Shown here piece by piece: positions 32,667-44,748 of a stretch of 64,000 nt of DNA. The position numbers and the translations under genes are program-made. Location of the stretch: NCBI GenBank assembly GCA_026419785.1, contig JAODTK010003943.1, positions 62,001 through 126,000 of the forward strand. The letters run 5' to 3'. The notes under the pieces are model-generated. The model had not been told where the DNA came from, ran no database searches, and was given only the letters and a program-made list of their open reading frames with translations. Position 1 is the stretch's first letter, and every line of letters begins with the position of its first letter. This DNA is from Sclerodactyla briareus. Its lineage: Eukaryota > Echinodermata > Holothuroidea > Dendrochirotida > Sclerodactylidae.

Positions 32667-32881
32667 TATACCCATGTGTACCTGGATGGTTGAGATTGGT
32701 ATTAGGAGTGAGGTCAGGGATTAGGAGTGAGGTTAAAGGTTACGGTAGGTTTAGATGATTTTAACAATGAGATTTGGGATGACATCTGCAATTGGAATCT
32801 GACCCTAACCCTACCCCTAGGCCAAATTCTGAAAACAGTGTTGTAACACTAATCTGCTACATCCAGGTACACATTGGTATA
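32667..32881. mobile_element. MITE, 215 bp, 22-bp terminal inverted repeats
   Basis: Terminal repeats tatacccatgtgtacctgga... (32667-32688) and its inverse at 32860-32881 match at 21 of 22 positions. The termini begin TATAC and the flanks are compatible with a TA target duplication, as for Tc1/mariner-type elements. The interior has a duplicated 'attaggagtgaggt' and a 'ccctaaccctacccctagg' stretch. No coding capacity. Confidence 0.75.
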
Positions 32882-33179
32882 CATTACAATATGCAAATCA
32901 TCTATTTTTGTTTCGCCTGAACAAACTTTTTTAGCAGGATTTCTCTGAAGCGGTGAGGCCATTCTGACGAAATTTTGGATGAGTATCCAGCGGTTGGGTG
33001 AACACGATCTGACTAGTTTATGGGCGCAAAACTCACTAATTAAGGAGGATAATTAACCTATTTTATAGTATTGATTGTTCGAGCCGTTAGCAAGATTACA
33101 TGCTATACCTGCTATGGTGATCTGGTTTGGAACATAGGTGAGGATATAAGGTTAATGAACTGATTAGATTTAAAACGTG
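32882..33179. other. Nothing recognised
   Basis: Short AT-rich spacer. Confidence 0.4.
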
Positions 33180-33560
33180 AAAAATATGCTCAAACTAAGT
33201 TGTCTAATTTGGATAATTTATGCGAAATTTCAAAGTTTGTCAGATTTTCCCGAAACTTGATTGAATATGGTCTGAATCCAGTCCCGAAACTTTTTAACAG
33301 AGAGTTGGGGTCAATGGCGTCATTAAGTGTCTAATTTGCAGATTTATGCAAATCCTGAAGGTTGGTTTGGGGATTATCATGAAACCTGGTGGGTAGGTTC
33401 ACCTTAAGTTTCTCCAAGATTGTTTTATCATGGATTCCGGGTCATGGGAGGTCATTCAAATACGTGAAAACTATCTAAGCATGAGTAGCTTTACCTCCAA
33501 CATTTGTGAACTTAGATTGGCAGGTTATTCAGTCTATTTGCTAGTTCTTCAAATTTCAAA
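33180..33560. repeat. Second copy of the ~120-bp unit repeat
   Basis: Shares 'aaagtttgtcagattttcc', 'acctggtgggtaggttcac' and 'gggaggtcatt' with 400-640, again as two or three diverged units. Confidence 0.5.
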
Positions 33561-34384
33561 GTTTGTTAGCTTTTTATGACGCTTGATGCGTCTGGTCACC
33601 TTTAGTCCCCCAAAGTCTGACCATTGACTCGAGTCTTTGGGGGTTATGACAGTGTGTATAATTTGCTTCATTCATGCAAATGTTCGAGTTGGTTGGATTC
33701 ATACGACGAAATGTGTTGAGTGTGGTCCAACATTGGTCCTGAGATAATTAAAATTAAAAAATGGGTAATGGAGGTTGATATTTTTGTGTCTAATCGCATA
33801 AGTCAGACAATTTCAGCCATAGTTTTCCACCGATCTTATACTCTTTGGTTGACAGCGGTACCATTCCTATGAATTTGAATTGTTCAATGGTTATTAAGCG
33901 TTCTGTTAAAGTGCTAATAAAAAATCGGGAAGCAAGAAGGAATGCCTTATAATTGTTCGCATGTGATTATTAGAAGAAACCATCGACGGGTAACCAGGCG
34001 GGAAAACTGGGGGTGATCGCCCTTCGGCTCCCTCTACTCTTCTGACACATCTTTTTGAACAAGTTATAAGCAAAAGTTAAGGAAATAATAAGGAACGTCT
34101 AAATTTTCCAAAAAAGCGGCGAGGGACGATCAAATGTTTATTCATTTTTACTTGCTAATTAGGACTGCCTGAAGGCTAAAGTTGGGCTAAGGAGAAAACG
34201 GTGAAGTTAAACTACAGCAGTCAGTCAGTTTAGTCCCAATTAACTGACTGTGTGTTCAGTGGGTTACACACACGTCCACATAACAGACATTGTTTACATT
34301 TGGAGTATTCAATCCTCTGTTGAGGACTAGTAGTTAGGTCATGCCAAAAGGTATACTAAAGGGCCCAAACCATTGGCGTCGATC
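33561..34384. other. No gene seen
   Basis: Nothing recognised on either strand. Confidence 0.4.
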
Positions 34385-35230
34385 CGTTGTTGAAAAGTGG
34401 GGGGGGGACACATTGAATGCAAATGACATCTAAGCGGCAGCGACGCCATTGGGTAGCGCGAAGCGTACAAAGGAAAATTTAGCTTTTCATACCCTCCCAG
34501 ATCGTCGGAGGAAACGGCACTTGCCAGGATAGATTCATTAGCACCAATCTACATGTGTGATTTGGGGGAAAGACAGACAGAAATGCATACTAAGATGATT
34601 TATCTAATATCACACATGGTATTTTTATTGCCTTCTCTACTCTGGCTTCGTTTGTGTGGGACCCAGGGGTCTACCCGACGGTCCCTGGTGGAATTGAAGG
34701 GAAAGGCCATATGGTACGGGACCCTTTCCGTGGGAGCAGAAAATTTTTAGCCGAATTTTACAAGTCCGTTATTGGAAAGTACCAGCGCGACTACGCGCGG
34801 ATTTTTTGCATGTTTTCGGGGCATTTATCGGAAAAGTCAGCCAAAAATCCAAGGGAAATTTTCCACTTGCCTTTACCTTCCAAATTTCCACGGAAAGTTT
34901 TCAATCTCAGACAAGTGGGAGGGGGGGGGGGGGGCCGTCTGCCCAAGGATCTGAAAATTATTCGAGTGAACAAAATGATTCGAAGCATTACAATCGCCTT
35001 ATTCCACAAACGCCGAGTAGAAAAACGCCATGGCAATTCATGCACTTTGGCCATTCGATTGAAGATTCGGGAGCACTCGGTATGAAACATGGGTAATCTT
35101 CCGACTTCGGCCCTCCTTAGTGGGGTCCAGATCTGTCATCTGGGGTCAGCACTTGGAATTAGTGGACTTGAGACAATTTCTAACGCGATTATTGTTCGTT
35201 AGAGATAAATTGAATCAGTTGAGACGATCA
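34385..35230 (+). repeat. Dispersed ~0.85-kb family, copy B (plus)
   Basis: Opposite orientation to copy A at 21340-22240 and colinear throughout, including a G14 run (34921-34934). Near its start, 'gcgcgaagcgtacaaaggaaa' matches the 187-bp satellite monomer of 41.5-42.5 kb ('gcgcgtagcgtacaaggaaa'), linking the two families. Confidence 0.7.
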
Positions 35231-35964
35231 TCAATTATGATTATTACTGTGAACAACCGCACACCCACTTATAAAAAATGACCAGAACACGGCACACGTC
35301 CACAGGTTCAGTAAATTGGGCAGAACAACTTATCCAGAAATAAAAAAAGGGTTTATGGATTTCATTGCAGTTATAGCACAACTTAGATCAGTACTGATGC
35401 GCCGCGAAAATTCGGAACACTTTTCTTTTTACTTTAAATTCTTACAATTTCTTCGAATTTGGGTATTTTAGTTCGGTTTTCACTCTCAAAATATCTGCCA
35501 AACGGCCCCGACCAGGTCTCGGATTATGACTGATTTGCTTGATTTGGTTCTGTACATCGTGATATATTTTACCATCTTACTATATTGGGAATAGATTTAC
35601 AATATCACATAACTTGGGGTTTAAAAAAATGAATGAATGAAATATCAAATGTTTGCCAATTAGCAATATACGGATATCTGCTAGGACTATTCCAACCAAG
35701 AGCTCAGTCTTCGTGGGGTCGTGACCCCCAATTTTTTGGAAGGTTCCTGCCGTGACCCTACATATGGTTTTCACTCTTGACCACCCTGGGACCCTCAACT
35801 TTCAGTCAGAGAAGTGCGCCCTTGACTATTCGCAACCCAGTGTGATGCCCGTGCCAGCTGTTTGAGCACATCAGTGAAACAATTGGGTCCTATGCATTCG
35901 TAGTCGACTGCTGCAGTATAATAATTCGAAAGGAGGAAAAGTGCTGAGAGCCTGGGCTAGTCGT
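35231..35964. other. No gene seen
   Basis: Nothing recognised. Confidence 0.4.
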
Positions 35965-36190
35965 ACGGGCCCCTTTGTTTTCAGCAGAACATGTTTCGCC
36001 TAAACGACAGGAAAGAAGCCCCGCGCGAGCGGAGGCGCGAAAAATTTGCATGTTTCGGTGCGTTGATCAAAAATTCAGCCAGTCAGGCAGCCATTTTGGG
36101 CATTTCCTTCATTTTGCCTTTTCGGTCCAGATTTCCCCAGATTATTGTCAATTTGCCCCCCAATGTTGCATCTCAGAAAAACTGCGCTCT
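35965..36190 (+). repeat. Dispersed family, copy C (partial)
   Basis: Shares 'gtacgggcccc', 'agcagaacat', 'gcgcgagcg', 'gcatgtttcggtgcgttgat' and 'attcagccagtcag' with copies B and E. It covers the middle of the family only. Confidence 0.55.
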
Positions 36191-37860
36191 TCAAAGGGCA
36201 AGCAATTTGGTAAGCGAGCGGAGTCAAACAGTTTCGATTTACAATTAATGAATTGTAAAACAAACTATGTAGCCTAGTACTTGTCCAGCTTGGGCGTCGT
36301 TAGCTCAATTGATTATGGGTGAAGGTTATTTTCGCCCCTGCGGAAATAGTAAGAGTGCCATGTGCTTTCAGGTTGCAGAAGAAGGAAAAATTAGAATCCG
36401 TCACTGCGGTCTAGAGTTTATGTTTCACTCTGTCGGGCAGCAGTGCCGTAGTAAGACATTCTGGACAAGTGAGGGGCTAACATTATTAGGGCCGTGTGAG
36501 GGGGCTCAGGCCAGTCAGGGTTAACCGTCCCCCATGAAACGTTTTGGCTTTAGGTGCAATTTCATGCTCTAAAAATGCGAAAAATTGTGGCTGTCCACCA
36601 AGGGCAGTAAGATCTCTTCTTTGGTTAATGGTCTGAATCCTACCTTCATGGGACCACCTCAGTTGGGGTCTAGGGAGAAAGGCATGGAAGTCAGACCGGC
36701 CCATTCTAGAGAACCCGGTTATAATTTTTTCGTTTGCCTCGTAGGCTCGTACCCGTTTCTTTCGACGGAAAATTTGACTGAATATCACGAAAGTGTTCGA
36801 ATTGTTGTTGCAATTCATGAAGGTAGTAGAACACAACAAAAGTGAAAGTGTATTTCGCACCTTTACTGGTATACTCTATGATTTAAAAGGACTGCGTACT
36901 CATCTTTGCTAGAATTACACCTTTCTTTCCCGGGTTTTGTTAACATACACATATTTTCAATTCCTGGTTATTAGCGCATCATTACAATTGTAGGGAATAT
37001 CTCGACGCGCTCCACAAATTGTTTGCTCTGTTCCTTTTCGGATCATGGGCAACGGACTGTTTTTGTTGGAAAGTGAAGTGGCCCCAAGATATATATTGTT
37101 AAATCGGATGCATAGTCTATCGATTGCCTTCAGCTGGCTAGACATACGATGTCTAGGAATTAAATTTGTTAAAAATATAGTCCCAGAATTACAAAAATGC
37201 ACTAAAATATTTTTACGGAATCTCTGAGACCGTGCTACGTGGTCTACAGTACTGACAGCGAAACAAACATAAGTATTACCGAACGGACGAGTTGTTGCAT
37301 ATTCTTGACATCGATCAAATCACAACGTCAAAATTGACAAGAGTGACCAATTTTTGCCCAATAATCGGGTTCCGACAAAGAGAAATCGGCAATCCTGATG
37401 ACATTGTGGGCCATTTATCCACTTTGGCAGGTTTGGTATGCCTGACTTGCCTATTGTTTGCCCAAGCAGTGGTTCCTCGGTCTGCAAACTTGCTTTACTT
37501 CCATAATGTGTTGGAGCAAGCAGCCTCACTCTAATACGACTCGTATGCCACGCTTACTCGTGTTATAATCAATGGGAATTTTATTGTGAATCTACATTAG
37601 TTTAGATTTGTTACCTTTGCATAAAAGCTTCATATCGCCAGATATGCCTACAAAATGCATCGCTCACGACCTATAGAAGCAAATACTACAGGTCGGTCTG
37701 CGCGCGCAGCGCGCGGAAAGTTGGGACAATCGGGTTCGAAATAAAGGCCACTGTGGTTTTGTGAGGCCTACTTTCTCATCTTTTTTCAGCCCACACAGCA
37801 GCTTTACTTAACGATTACGTGTGTAAAGCGGACATGTTAGTTGTCTTCAATCGAGGACCA
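36191..37860. other. No gene recognised
   Basis: Open frames of 124 codons (36486-36860, minus) and 80 codons (37292-37534, plus, with one hydrophobic segment) have no recognised domain. A palindromic GCGCGC box lies at about 37702-37716. Confidence 0.35.
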
Positions 37861-37864
37861 ATCA

Positions 37865-37985
37865 AGTTGGGGGGGGGGACATGTGATTATGATGTGTCCC
37901 CCCACTTCGAAAAGTGGGGGGAACGTTGTCCCACTGTGCCCCCCCCCCCCCCTAGGATCGACCCGCCCAGGCCCCCAACCTATTT
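37865..37985. repeat. G/C-run hairpin repeat, second copy
   Basis: ggggggggggacatgtgatt...gtgtcccccc pairs with itself, then ccccccacttcgaaaagtgggggg forms a second palindrome, followed by C14 and 'ctaggatcgacccgcc'. The last part is the reverse of 'gggcgtcaatcctagggg' at 55437, so this copy and the 55.4-kb copy are inverted relative to each other. Confidence 0.65.
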
Positions 37986-39904
37986 CTTTGGGTTGACTCT
38001 AGGGTATCCTAGGGTTCGACCTACGCTTACTATAATTTTTGGCCAACAACCGTTTCAGCAAGTACCATTTCAGAGTCTCTACCTGTATTTCCATTGGACG
38101 TGTCAGTTAAACCACTTCTGGATGTTTTGGCCGCGCTGCCTAGAATTAAGCAACACACCCATATTATTCATTCCGAATACCACGGCGTTAATTGCACTTA
38201 CTATGGGGACCTGTTCTAACTATAGAACGCTCGATGATTCTCGATACAACGCCATCCGAATAAGAAGGGCAAGCAGTAAATTTGGGCCAAAGAAGTGTTA
38301 CAGGCATTATTATTAACATTTTTGTTTATAAGTTAGGTGTGTATGAGTGTGAAAGAACAATCATTGACCACATCGAGGAGGGGGTCAAGGAAACTAAAGA
38401 GAAAGAAACAACAGCATTCACATGAAAGTTCCAGTAAGACATTAATGCTCCTTTTGTGAAGTGAAATACTTTATAGGCATTTGTTTGAGCTACAGCACAA
38501 TGGGTGCTCATGGTTTTATCCCTGTTGTGGTTTTTTTTTTTTTAGAAATGGGGTGGTACAAACGTCAGTTCATCCCAAATGGTCTATGCAATTGTACTGC
38601 AAGAAACTATTGTCAATCAGCCGTTTTGTGTGCAAACATTATTCACTAGGCCTAGAAGATTCCACTGACTGAATAGGTAGGACTGAATTAGGCTACTTAG
38701 TTGCAAGAGGAGTTTGTTATAAAGCTGTCCACATGTCATTTTTAGTCACTTGAAGTGGTCGAGTAGGCCTGACTACGTAGTTCTTAGCATTAGCAGACCA
38801 ACGCAGAAGGGATGCGTTACGGTTACGCCTATAGGGATGTCGTAGTAGAATATATCATAATAAGTTGTAGGGGTAGACACCAAAATCTGTCTACATATTG
38901 AAAAAATCTGACAGCAATTGCGGAGAACTATTCTCCCCAAAAAATCCTCACCCAGAAAATTGATTGCGTATATGGAACCCATACCTGCTTCCATACGCGT
39001 TATTTAGTAGCAAAAATCGGCCCCGTATCATGCTTGCCACCGGAAACACGTTTGTTTACGGCATTGTGCTATTTGCGCGAACCGATCTTGTAGGGGGTCT
39101 TCCCCAGGATTCCTCGCGCGTTAAATAGCTGCAAAATTATGCACGGTGGTAAAACGACGATTCCAGGTCTCTACGTATTCAAGTCTGGTTTTTCGCAGCT
39201 CTACAAGCTCTACAAGTCAGCATGCCCTCCGTTTGTGATCAGAGTGTTATTTGAATCCAATTAATCACTCCAATTTGTCCACCCACACTCATTCCGTTGA
39301 GCCTCTGTGGAGAGCGTGTCGTTTACATCACTCTCCCTCGATTGCGAGCAAGAGCAGTAGAGGTAGAAGGTGGGGCTGGGTTCCATTCATCGTCAGCACG
39401 GATATGGATATGGAATAGAGGACCAGATGAGGTAGTACAGGCAGTGAATGGTGGGAAGATCGGTCATCACTTTCTCATTGAACGTAGGTGCTGGCTGGAC
39501 TTCAGCCCCTGGTGGAAGTACATCCATTGTGCGATCCAAAGTGTTGTCAACCTCTTACTGCTACAGGCCAAGGAATGAGTTGTGCTGGGAAACAGAAAGT
39601 AGTTTTGTTGGGTACTAATAAAATAAGATATATACAGGCCTAGGAATGAGTTGTGCTGGGTACTTTGTGCTGGGCATGATAAGCCAAATGTCGGCCCAAT
39701 GGGGTGGAAAGTTCCAAGCATTTCCAAGGTTATGACAGATATCAATAAAGGTCGATCAAATGTGAACAAAAAATGCATGTGGAATGGTGAAGACATGTAG
39801 TGTATTCGCCCACAGGAATTTGCTGTCGCAGGTCAAAGAAGTTTCGACTTGTGCTTCGTCGCTAATTACTACCTCAACTTGGGGGGATTAGGTTTTGGCA
39901 GAGT
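37986..39904. other. No gene recognised
   Basis: Contains a near-perfect direct repeat, 'caggcc-aggaatgagttgtg', at about 39565 and 39637. The open frame 39297-39578 (plus, 93 codons) has no recognised domain. Confidence 0.35.
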
Positions 39905-40010
39905 CGTCTCCGCCGCTGCCGGAAGCTTTTCGTGTTAACGCAATAACTCTCTAACGCAATGTCCGATTGAGACGAACTATGCACACATGTTCGCCCTTAC
40001 GGAAACTCGA
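39905..40010. repeat. Third copy of the gcgcaataactct repeat
   Basis: 'ccgccgctgccgg ... gttaacgcaataactctcta ... gtccgattg' matches the start of the repeat at 180-300. Confidence 0.6.
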
Positions 40011-40585
40011 ATGAGTTCGAATGCGGGCGTCGTTGCACACTTGCGCGGCCATATTGGATTTTCAACAGAACTAGATTGATAGTGTTTGTACAACTCCCTA
40101 GTGCCTTGTCGGATCCATAAGAAAACTTTCGAACACATGATCGTCTGATGAAAATCTTGAATGGGTAAAAAAGTGGGCGTTATCAGGACAACAGCAGCCC
40201 CACATCGGGGAGCAATTAAAGGATCGTAGGGTCGGAAAAGCAGAAAGAAAGCAAAGAAGGAAGAAAACAAAGGAAAATTAAGAAGACAAACTTGAAAATG
40301 TGGAATGTGGAAAGTATATTGTGATTGTTTGTAGGAGGGTAGGAAATTAGGGCAATGCAGAGATTCGTAAGCAAGAGAGGCTCAGTCCGGAGGGCAAGTG
40401 TTCTCCGCTGGCTAAGCTACTGGGGCTAGGTGCACTTGCTGCGTGTCACCCGTCTGGAAACTTCCCCCCCCCCCTCCGTTGGGAGAATCATTGCACCGTC
40501 ATTGCAAGTGACCTAGATACGCTGCCCAGATAGTACGAATTGCCAATTCGTCGCTCCATGGTGTCATTTGCAGGGCTTACGCAGA
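40011..40585. other. No gene seen
   Basis: Includes a C-run near 40465. Nothing else recognised. Confidence 0.4.
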
Positions 40586-41075
40586 CCGTCTTTTTTCATA
40601 CGATGGTGTCTTTTTTTTTATTGCATTGCCTTTTTTAAATGTCTTTAATTGTCTTTTTTCGTTAATATTGTCTCTTTTTGTCCTCTTTTTTTTTTTTCAA
40701 TTGTCTTTTTTATACGATAATGTAAAATTGGAATCGGATGAAATTGGCATTGATGAAGTTATCCTACCACCTCAATCAGTCGATCATGGCTACAGGGCAA
40801 ATAATACACAACAACTTGGACCAACTGCGAACAACACGTGGACCAAACATACGCTGTGGGGCATCAACTGGTAAACATATATTGCAAGATATCGAAGAAC
40901 GGGTGACTGGAAAACTGACAAGGAGGAATCTGAAAATAAACAGCACGAAACCGAAAGATTTCAATCACAAGAAATGGCAATGGACGGTTGAAGAAATGTA
41001 AATATGGAGTTGTTGTGATCGAGAAGACCCAACAATTCTTGCAAACACTCTGTCAACAATCTTCAAGGCAGAGGA
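40586..41075 (+). repeat. Left inverted arm
   Basis: The outer part is T-rich (repeated gtctttttt), the inner part unique-like. An open frame at 40738-41001 lies within it but is not kept in the right arm. Confidence 0.65.
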
Positions 41076-41559
41076 AACTTAAACATCGAATTTTTCGATC
41101 CCTATGAAGATTCGTTCTGCATATTATGAACTGTGGGTGCAACGGAGGATTAGCGATAACAAAATTGACACTTTTCAAATTGACCGATAATGAAGTAACT
41201 TTTCGGAACCGATATGAATCACCAATTTTGAGCGATAATGAAAGTAAATTTTAAACGCTAATGAATCAAGTATATCTAAGCGAAATTAATCATCAACCTT
41301 CGCAACGAGAGAGAAAGAGAGGGGAGGTGACACTCGGGGAGAGAGGGCGGTTGCTGCAAAATTGATGTTGAGAAGGGGTAAGTGCCAATCAACGTCTCAC
41401 CCGTATAATTTATTGTATCATTATCGGCAATTTTTTAATAATCGTTTTTAGATTCATTATCGGTCAAATGTTAAATCATTGCAGGGCGGCGGTTGGTTAA
41501 GATAGGGGGGGGGGGCGGGGGGGGTTTGAGGCATACCATTAAGCGGACCGCACTATTGG

Positions 41560-42490
41560 GTGGCGATATTGACGAAAACTCCAAATATAAATATGTAAGA
41601 AGTTCTTGAAGGAACAGATCGTTGTTCATTCCTTACATTCGCGGCCACCATCAGTTGACGCGTAGCGTACAAGGAAATTTTTCTCCTTACCAGCCCCAGA
41701 AAGCATTGAATGACGTCACTTCCCATGCTTTATGGCAGTGAACAACATCCCTAAAAATTGACAATGGATTTCCGAAATTCACATACAGAAAAGTCGTGAA
41801 GGTTTCGATCGATGTTACGCCTCACGATTTGCGCAAACATTGGTTCGACGCGTAGGTACAAGAGAATTATTCCGTCTGCAGCCACCAGATCGCAGGGGAG
41901 CGGGCAATTCCTAGCCTGTATGGCAGATGAGCCAGATGCTTAAAATTTACAATAAATTCCGAAATGTATATCTCAAGGACCTTCTTGAAAGAAAGACCGA
42001 TGTTTCATTCCTGCACTTCGGGCCACCATCGGTGCCGTGTGCGTACAAGATTGTTTTGCGTTACAGCCCCCCTAGAAGCAGGAAACAACGCCACTTCTCG
42101 GACGTAGGGCAGTAAGCAACAGACCCTAGAATTAGCAATAAATTTCAGGACCATTATTGAAGGAACTGATGATGTTTCATCCTCATAAATTCGACATTTT
42201 GTGTCTCGACACAGACCCCCAGAATGCAGAAACGGACACTCCAGGGCCGTACGCAGTAGCAACATCCATTTAAAAATGAATTTCCGAAAAGTTATATTCG
42301 TGATGAAACGTTTTGAAGGAAATGATCGATGTTTACGGCCACTTCACGCCACTATCAGTTGGCGCGTCTTTGGCGTACAAGGAAAAGAAACTCGTCATAC
42401 AGACCCCCAGAATGCAGGGAGGGGCAATTCCCGGGACGTATGGCAGTAAGCAACATCACTGAAATTGACAGTAACTTTCCGAAACTTTGA
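41560..42490. repeat. 187-bp satellite, about five copies
   Basis: Monomer starts ('aatttccgaaa' box) lie near 41755, 41943, 42130, 42275 and 42462, with one more monomer before 41755. Most periods are ~187 bp and one monomer is short (~145 bp). Each has 'gaagga...gatcgatgttt', 'cgccac-atcagttg-cgcgt', 'gtacaagg', 'cagacccccagaatgcag' and 'ggcagtaagcaacat'. Preceded by a G11-c-G8 run at 41505-41524. The monomer is related to the start of dispersed copy B. Confidence 0.8.
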
Positions 42491-42519
42491 TCGCTCGTAT
42501 ATTGCCCTAAGTTGCCGAA

Positions 42520-42660
42520 TCTTGAACATTTGCTGTCGTGGAAGAAAAAGTGGGCATTTTTCGGGCCGGGGCTGTCAAAACAAATTCGAGCCAGTCAGCA
42601 GGGAATTTTTTTGACATTTTTTTCAGATTTGTTACCGTTTTTGGTCGAAATGTTCATGTT
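42520..42660 (+). repeat. Dispersed family, copy D (tail part after the satellite)
   Basis: 'gggcatttttcgggccgggg-tgtcaaaacaaattcgagccagtcagcaggga' (in pieces) matches the middle of copies C and E, so the satellite appears to be an expanded internal segment of this same family. Confidence 0.5.
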
Positions 42661-43286
42661 CAGAATTGTTATCCGCTCCTATATAGTGCCATACGTCTAT
42701 CACGTGAACCTCCATACCACGTATGTGCACGATCCCCTGGCCTGTTGTTCTTTATTGCAGTTCATCTTTCATCAAGAAGTAGCACGTAAGACCCGAGCTG
42801 GCGGCATGGCCCAGTCAGAGACTAACTGAGTCATCAGTTGCGCAGTGTTAGGCACCAAGTGGAAGTTGGATTCTAGCATGATGGGGGGGGAGGGGGGAGG
42901 CGATCCGGCTCCCAAATCAAATTATCCTCGTGGCCTTTCCATATGATTCACCACAATTGGTAGATGAAAGGAGTGCGAGAGAAAGAAGAAACATATTGCC
43001 AATTAGGAAAAAAGTGCAGAGCCCTTCTGTATTATACAAGCTAACGAGAAAGATAGAATACAGGCGGAATTCTTGTCATTCTAGGCCCATAAAAGTTAAG
43101 CAATCTGATGGAAATATGGTTAGGCTTTGTGTATGGCGTACATTCCCTTTGATTGTAGGATTTTTTTGTCACCAGACCGCGCAAAATATTGGGGAGACAT
43201 TTTATATTATGTTCCCCCCCCCCACTAAAATTATTGCCGTGATCGCCGCCCCCTGTCTCATTAGAAGTTGCGTGTGTCTTCTACTA

Positions 43287-43812
43287 GTCTGCTGTTGAAG
43301 ATTGTTGACAACTTGACAGGTCGAATAATGCATTGGTGGTTATACCAATTCTTCTGTAATGTCTTCTTCGGCTTCCAACTTCCATTGCCTTGTCTTGTGA
43401 TTGAAAATTTATCGGTTTTCGTGCGCTGTTTATTTTCCTTCTTTAGATTCCTTTTGTCCCAGTTCTCATTTCATTCGTTATTGACGTCTTGCCAATATTA
43501 GTTCACAGTGATGTCCAAGAGATATAATCAGCGTAATGTTGGTCCACGGGAAGAAAGAAGTTGTTGGTGGTATTATTTGCAGTGAAAGCCACATGATCAA
43601 CTAATCGAGATTGGCTAGGGCATAACTGAATCAATGCCATTTTCATACGATTCCAATTGTACATGATCGATTATAAGAAAAAAAATAGAAGAAAAAAGAA
43701 CAAGGAGAAAGAAATTAAACGAAAAAAAATACAAAAAACAACAATTAAAGACATTAAAAAAAGACAATTAAAAAAACACAAGAATGTAAATCATGTATGA
43801 TAAACACGACCA
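43287..43812 (-). repeat. Right inverted arm
   Basis: Reverse-complement partner of 40586-41075. The outer part is A-rich. Confidence 0.65.
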
Positions 43813-44748
43813 TTATTTTTTCGCGTGTGCGTATAAATTTGGTCACGCGACTTTGTTCCAATATGATTTGATGGAGCCCCGCCGTCGTTTTGGTAATTTA
43901 TTTCTAGCAATGTACAAGACCTTTGCAAATTTCATCAGGGGTCCCACCTATTTTATCATGGAGTGGTAAAACAGGGTCGCTGTGTTGCCCAATGGTTCAA
44001 ACAAAATTCCCGCGTTGTATGATATGAATGAACGGGAGTTAATAACGGTGCCGTCGTCATAACGCTGATGGCAACTTGGGTTGCGCCCTTGCGAAAAACT
44101 CCCGGTCATGCATTATCCAGTGGATTAACCCCTACATATTGAACATTTAGTTATCCAGAAGTTTCGATCACCAAGTTGATTTTTTTAATGATAATGTAGA
44201 GATTGCTTTCCAATGCTCACGTAGCGACGGTCGCGTGGACATGGCTATCTGCATCGAATATGAGCCCTGATATATAATCTTGTCTTGTCGATACAGGAAA
44301 CTACCTATGACCCACGTATACCGCCGCTGTAATAAGTCAGTGCGTTGATTATACAAGGCATCATATTAAAATAGGAAAAATAACGGAGGTGCTGATCACG
44401 AGGTGATATACTGAGCTAAATGACTGGCCTGTTTCCGGTGATCCACCAACACTAGACGCTAATGCAGTTCAATGCCATGTAAACACGCTTTCCACCGCTG
44501 CCTTCTTGACAGCAATATTCTACCTTAAATTGCTGCTGGTAACATCTTGTTGGTTAGGATTATTGTAGACAAGTCGAATCCCCCCCCTCGAAAGTGAACA
44601 GGGAGATTCGTTCATATTGTTATACTTTGAAGAATAAATTACGTTGTTATACGTAGAGAATAATTTCGTTTAAATAGAACAAGTCTGCTAAAAACGTATA
44701 TTAATTAGTTGGGCGTCCTTATATGTGTACCACGAGAACCAGTTTAAG
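43813..44748. other. No gene seen
   Basis: Nothing recognised. Confidence 0.4.

Larger units (their letters stand above)
40586..43812. mobile_element. 3.2-kb long-inverted-repeat structure with satellite core
   Basis: The left arm (40586-41075) and the reverse complement of the right arm (43287-43812) align for about 0.5 kb. Landmarks, left versus inverse of right: 'aatgtctttaattgt', 'attggaatcg-atgaaa-ttgg', 'gatcatg-ggct', 'gcaaataatac', 'cgtggacca', 'aaaataaacagc', 'tttcaatcacaaga' and 'gtcaacaatcttcaa'. By eye about three quarters of positions agree, with many indels. Between the arms lie a palindromic cgataatgaa/ttcattatcgg region, a five-copy 187-bp satellite and a piece of the dispersed family. 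No transposase is recognised. It may be a foldback-type transposon, or two inverted insertions of one element. Confidence 0.65.

Noticed and set aside
32700..32820. Telomere-like ttaggg/ccctaa stretches
   Set aside because: Only a few degenerate units inside the MITE, not an interstitial telomere array.
34654..35085. 143-codon plus-strand frame in dispersed copy B
   Set aside because: Not conserved in copy A, which has stops and shifts in the matching positions.
36295..36370. tRNA-like start 'gcgtcgttagctcaattga'
   Set aside because: The A-box-like sequence has no B box at the right distance and no cloverleaf pairing.
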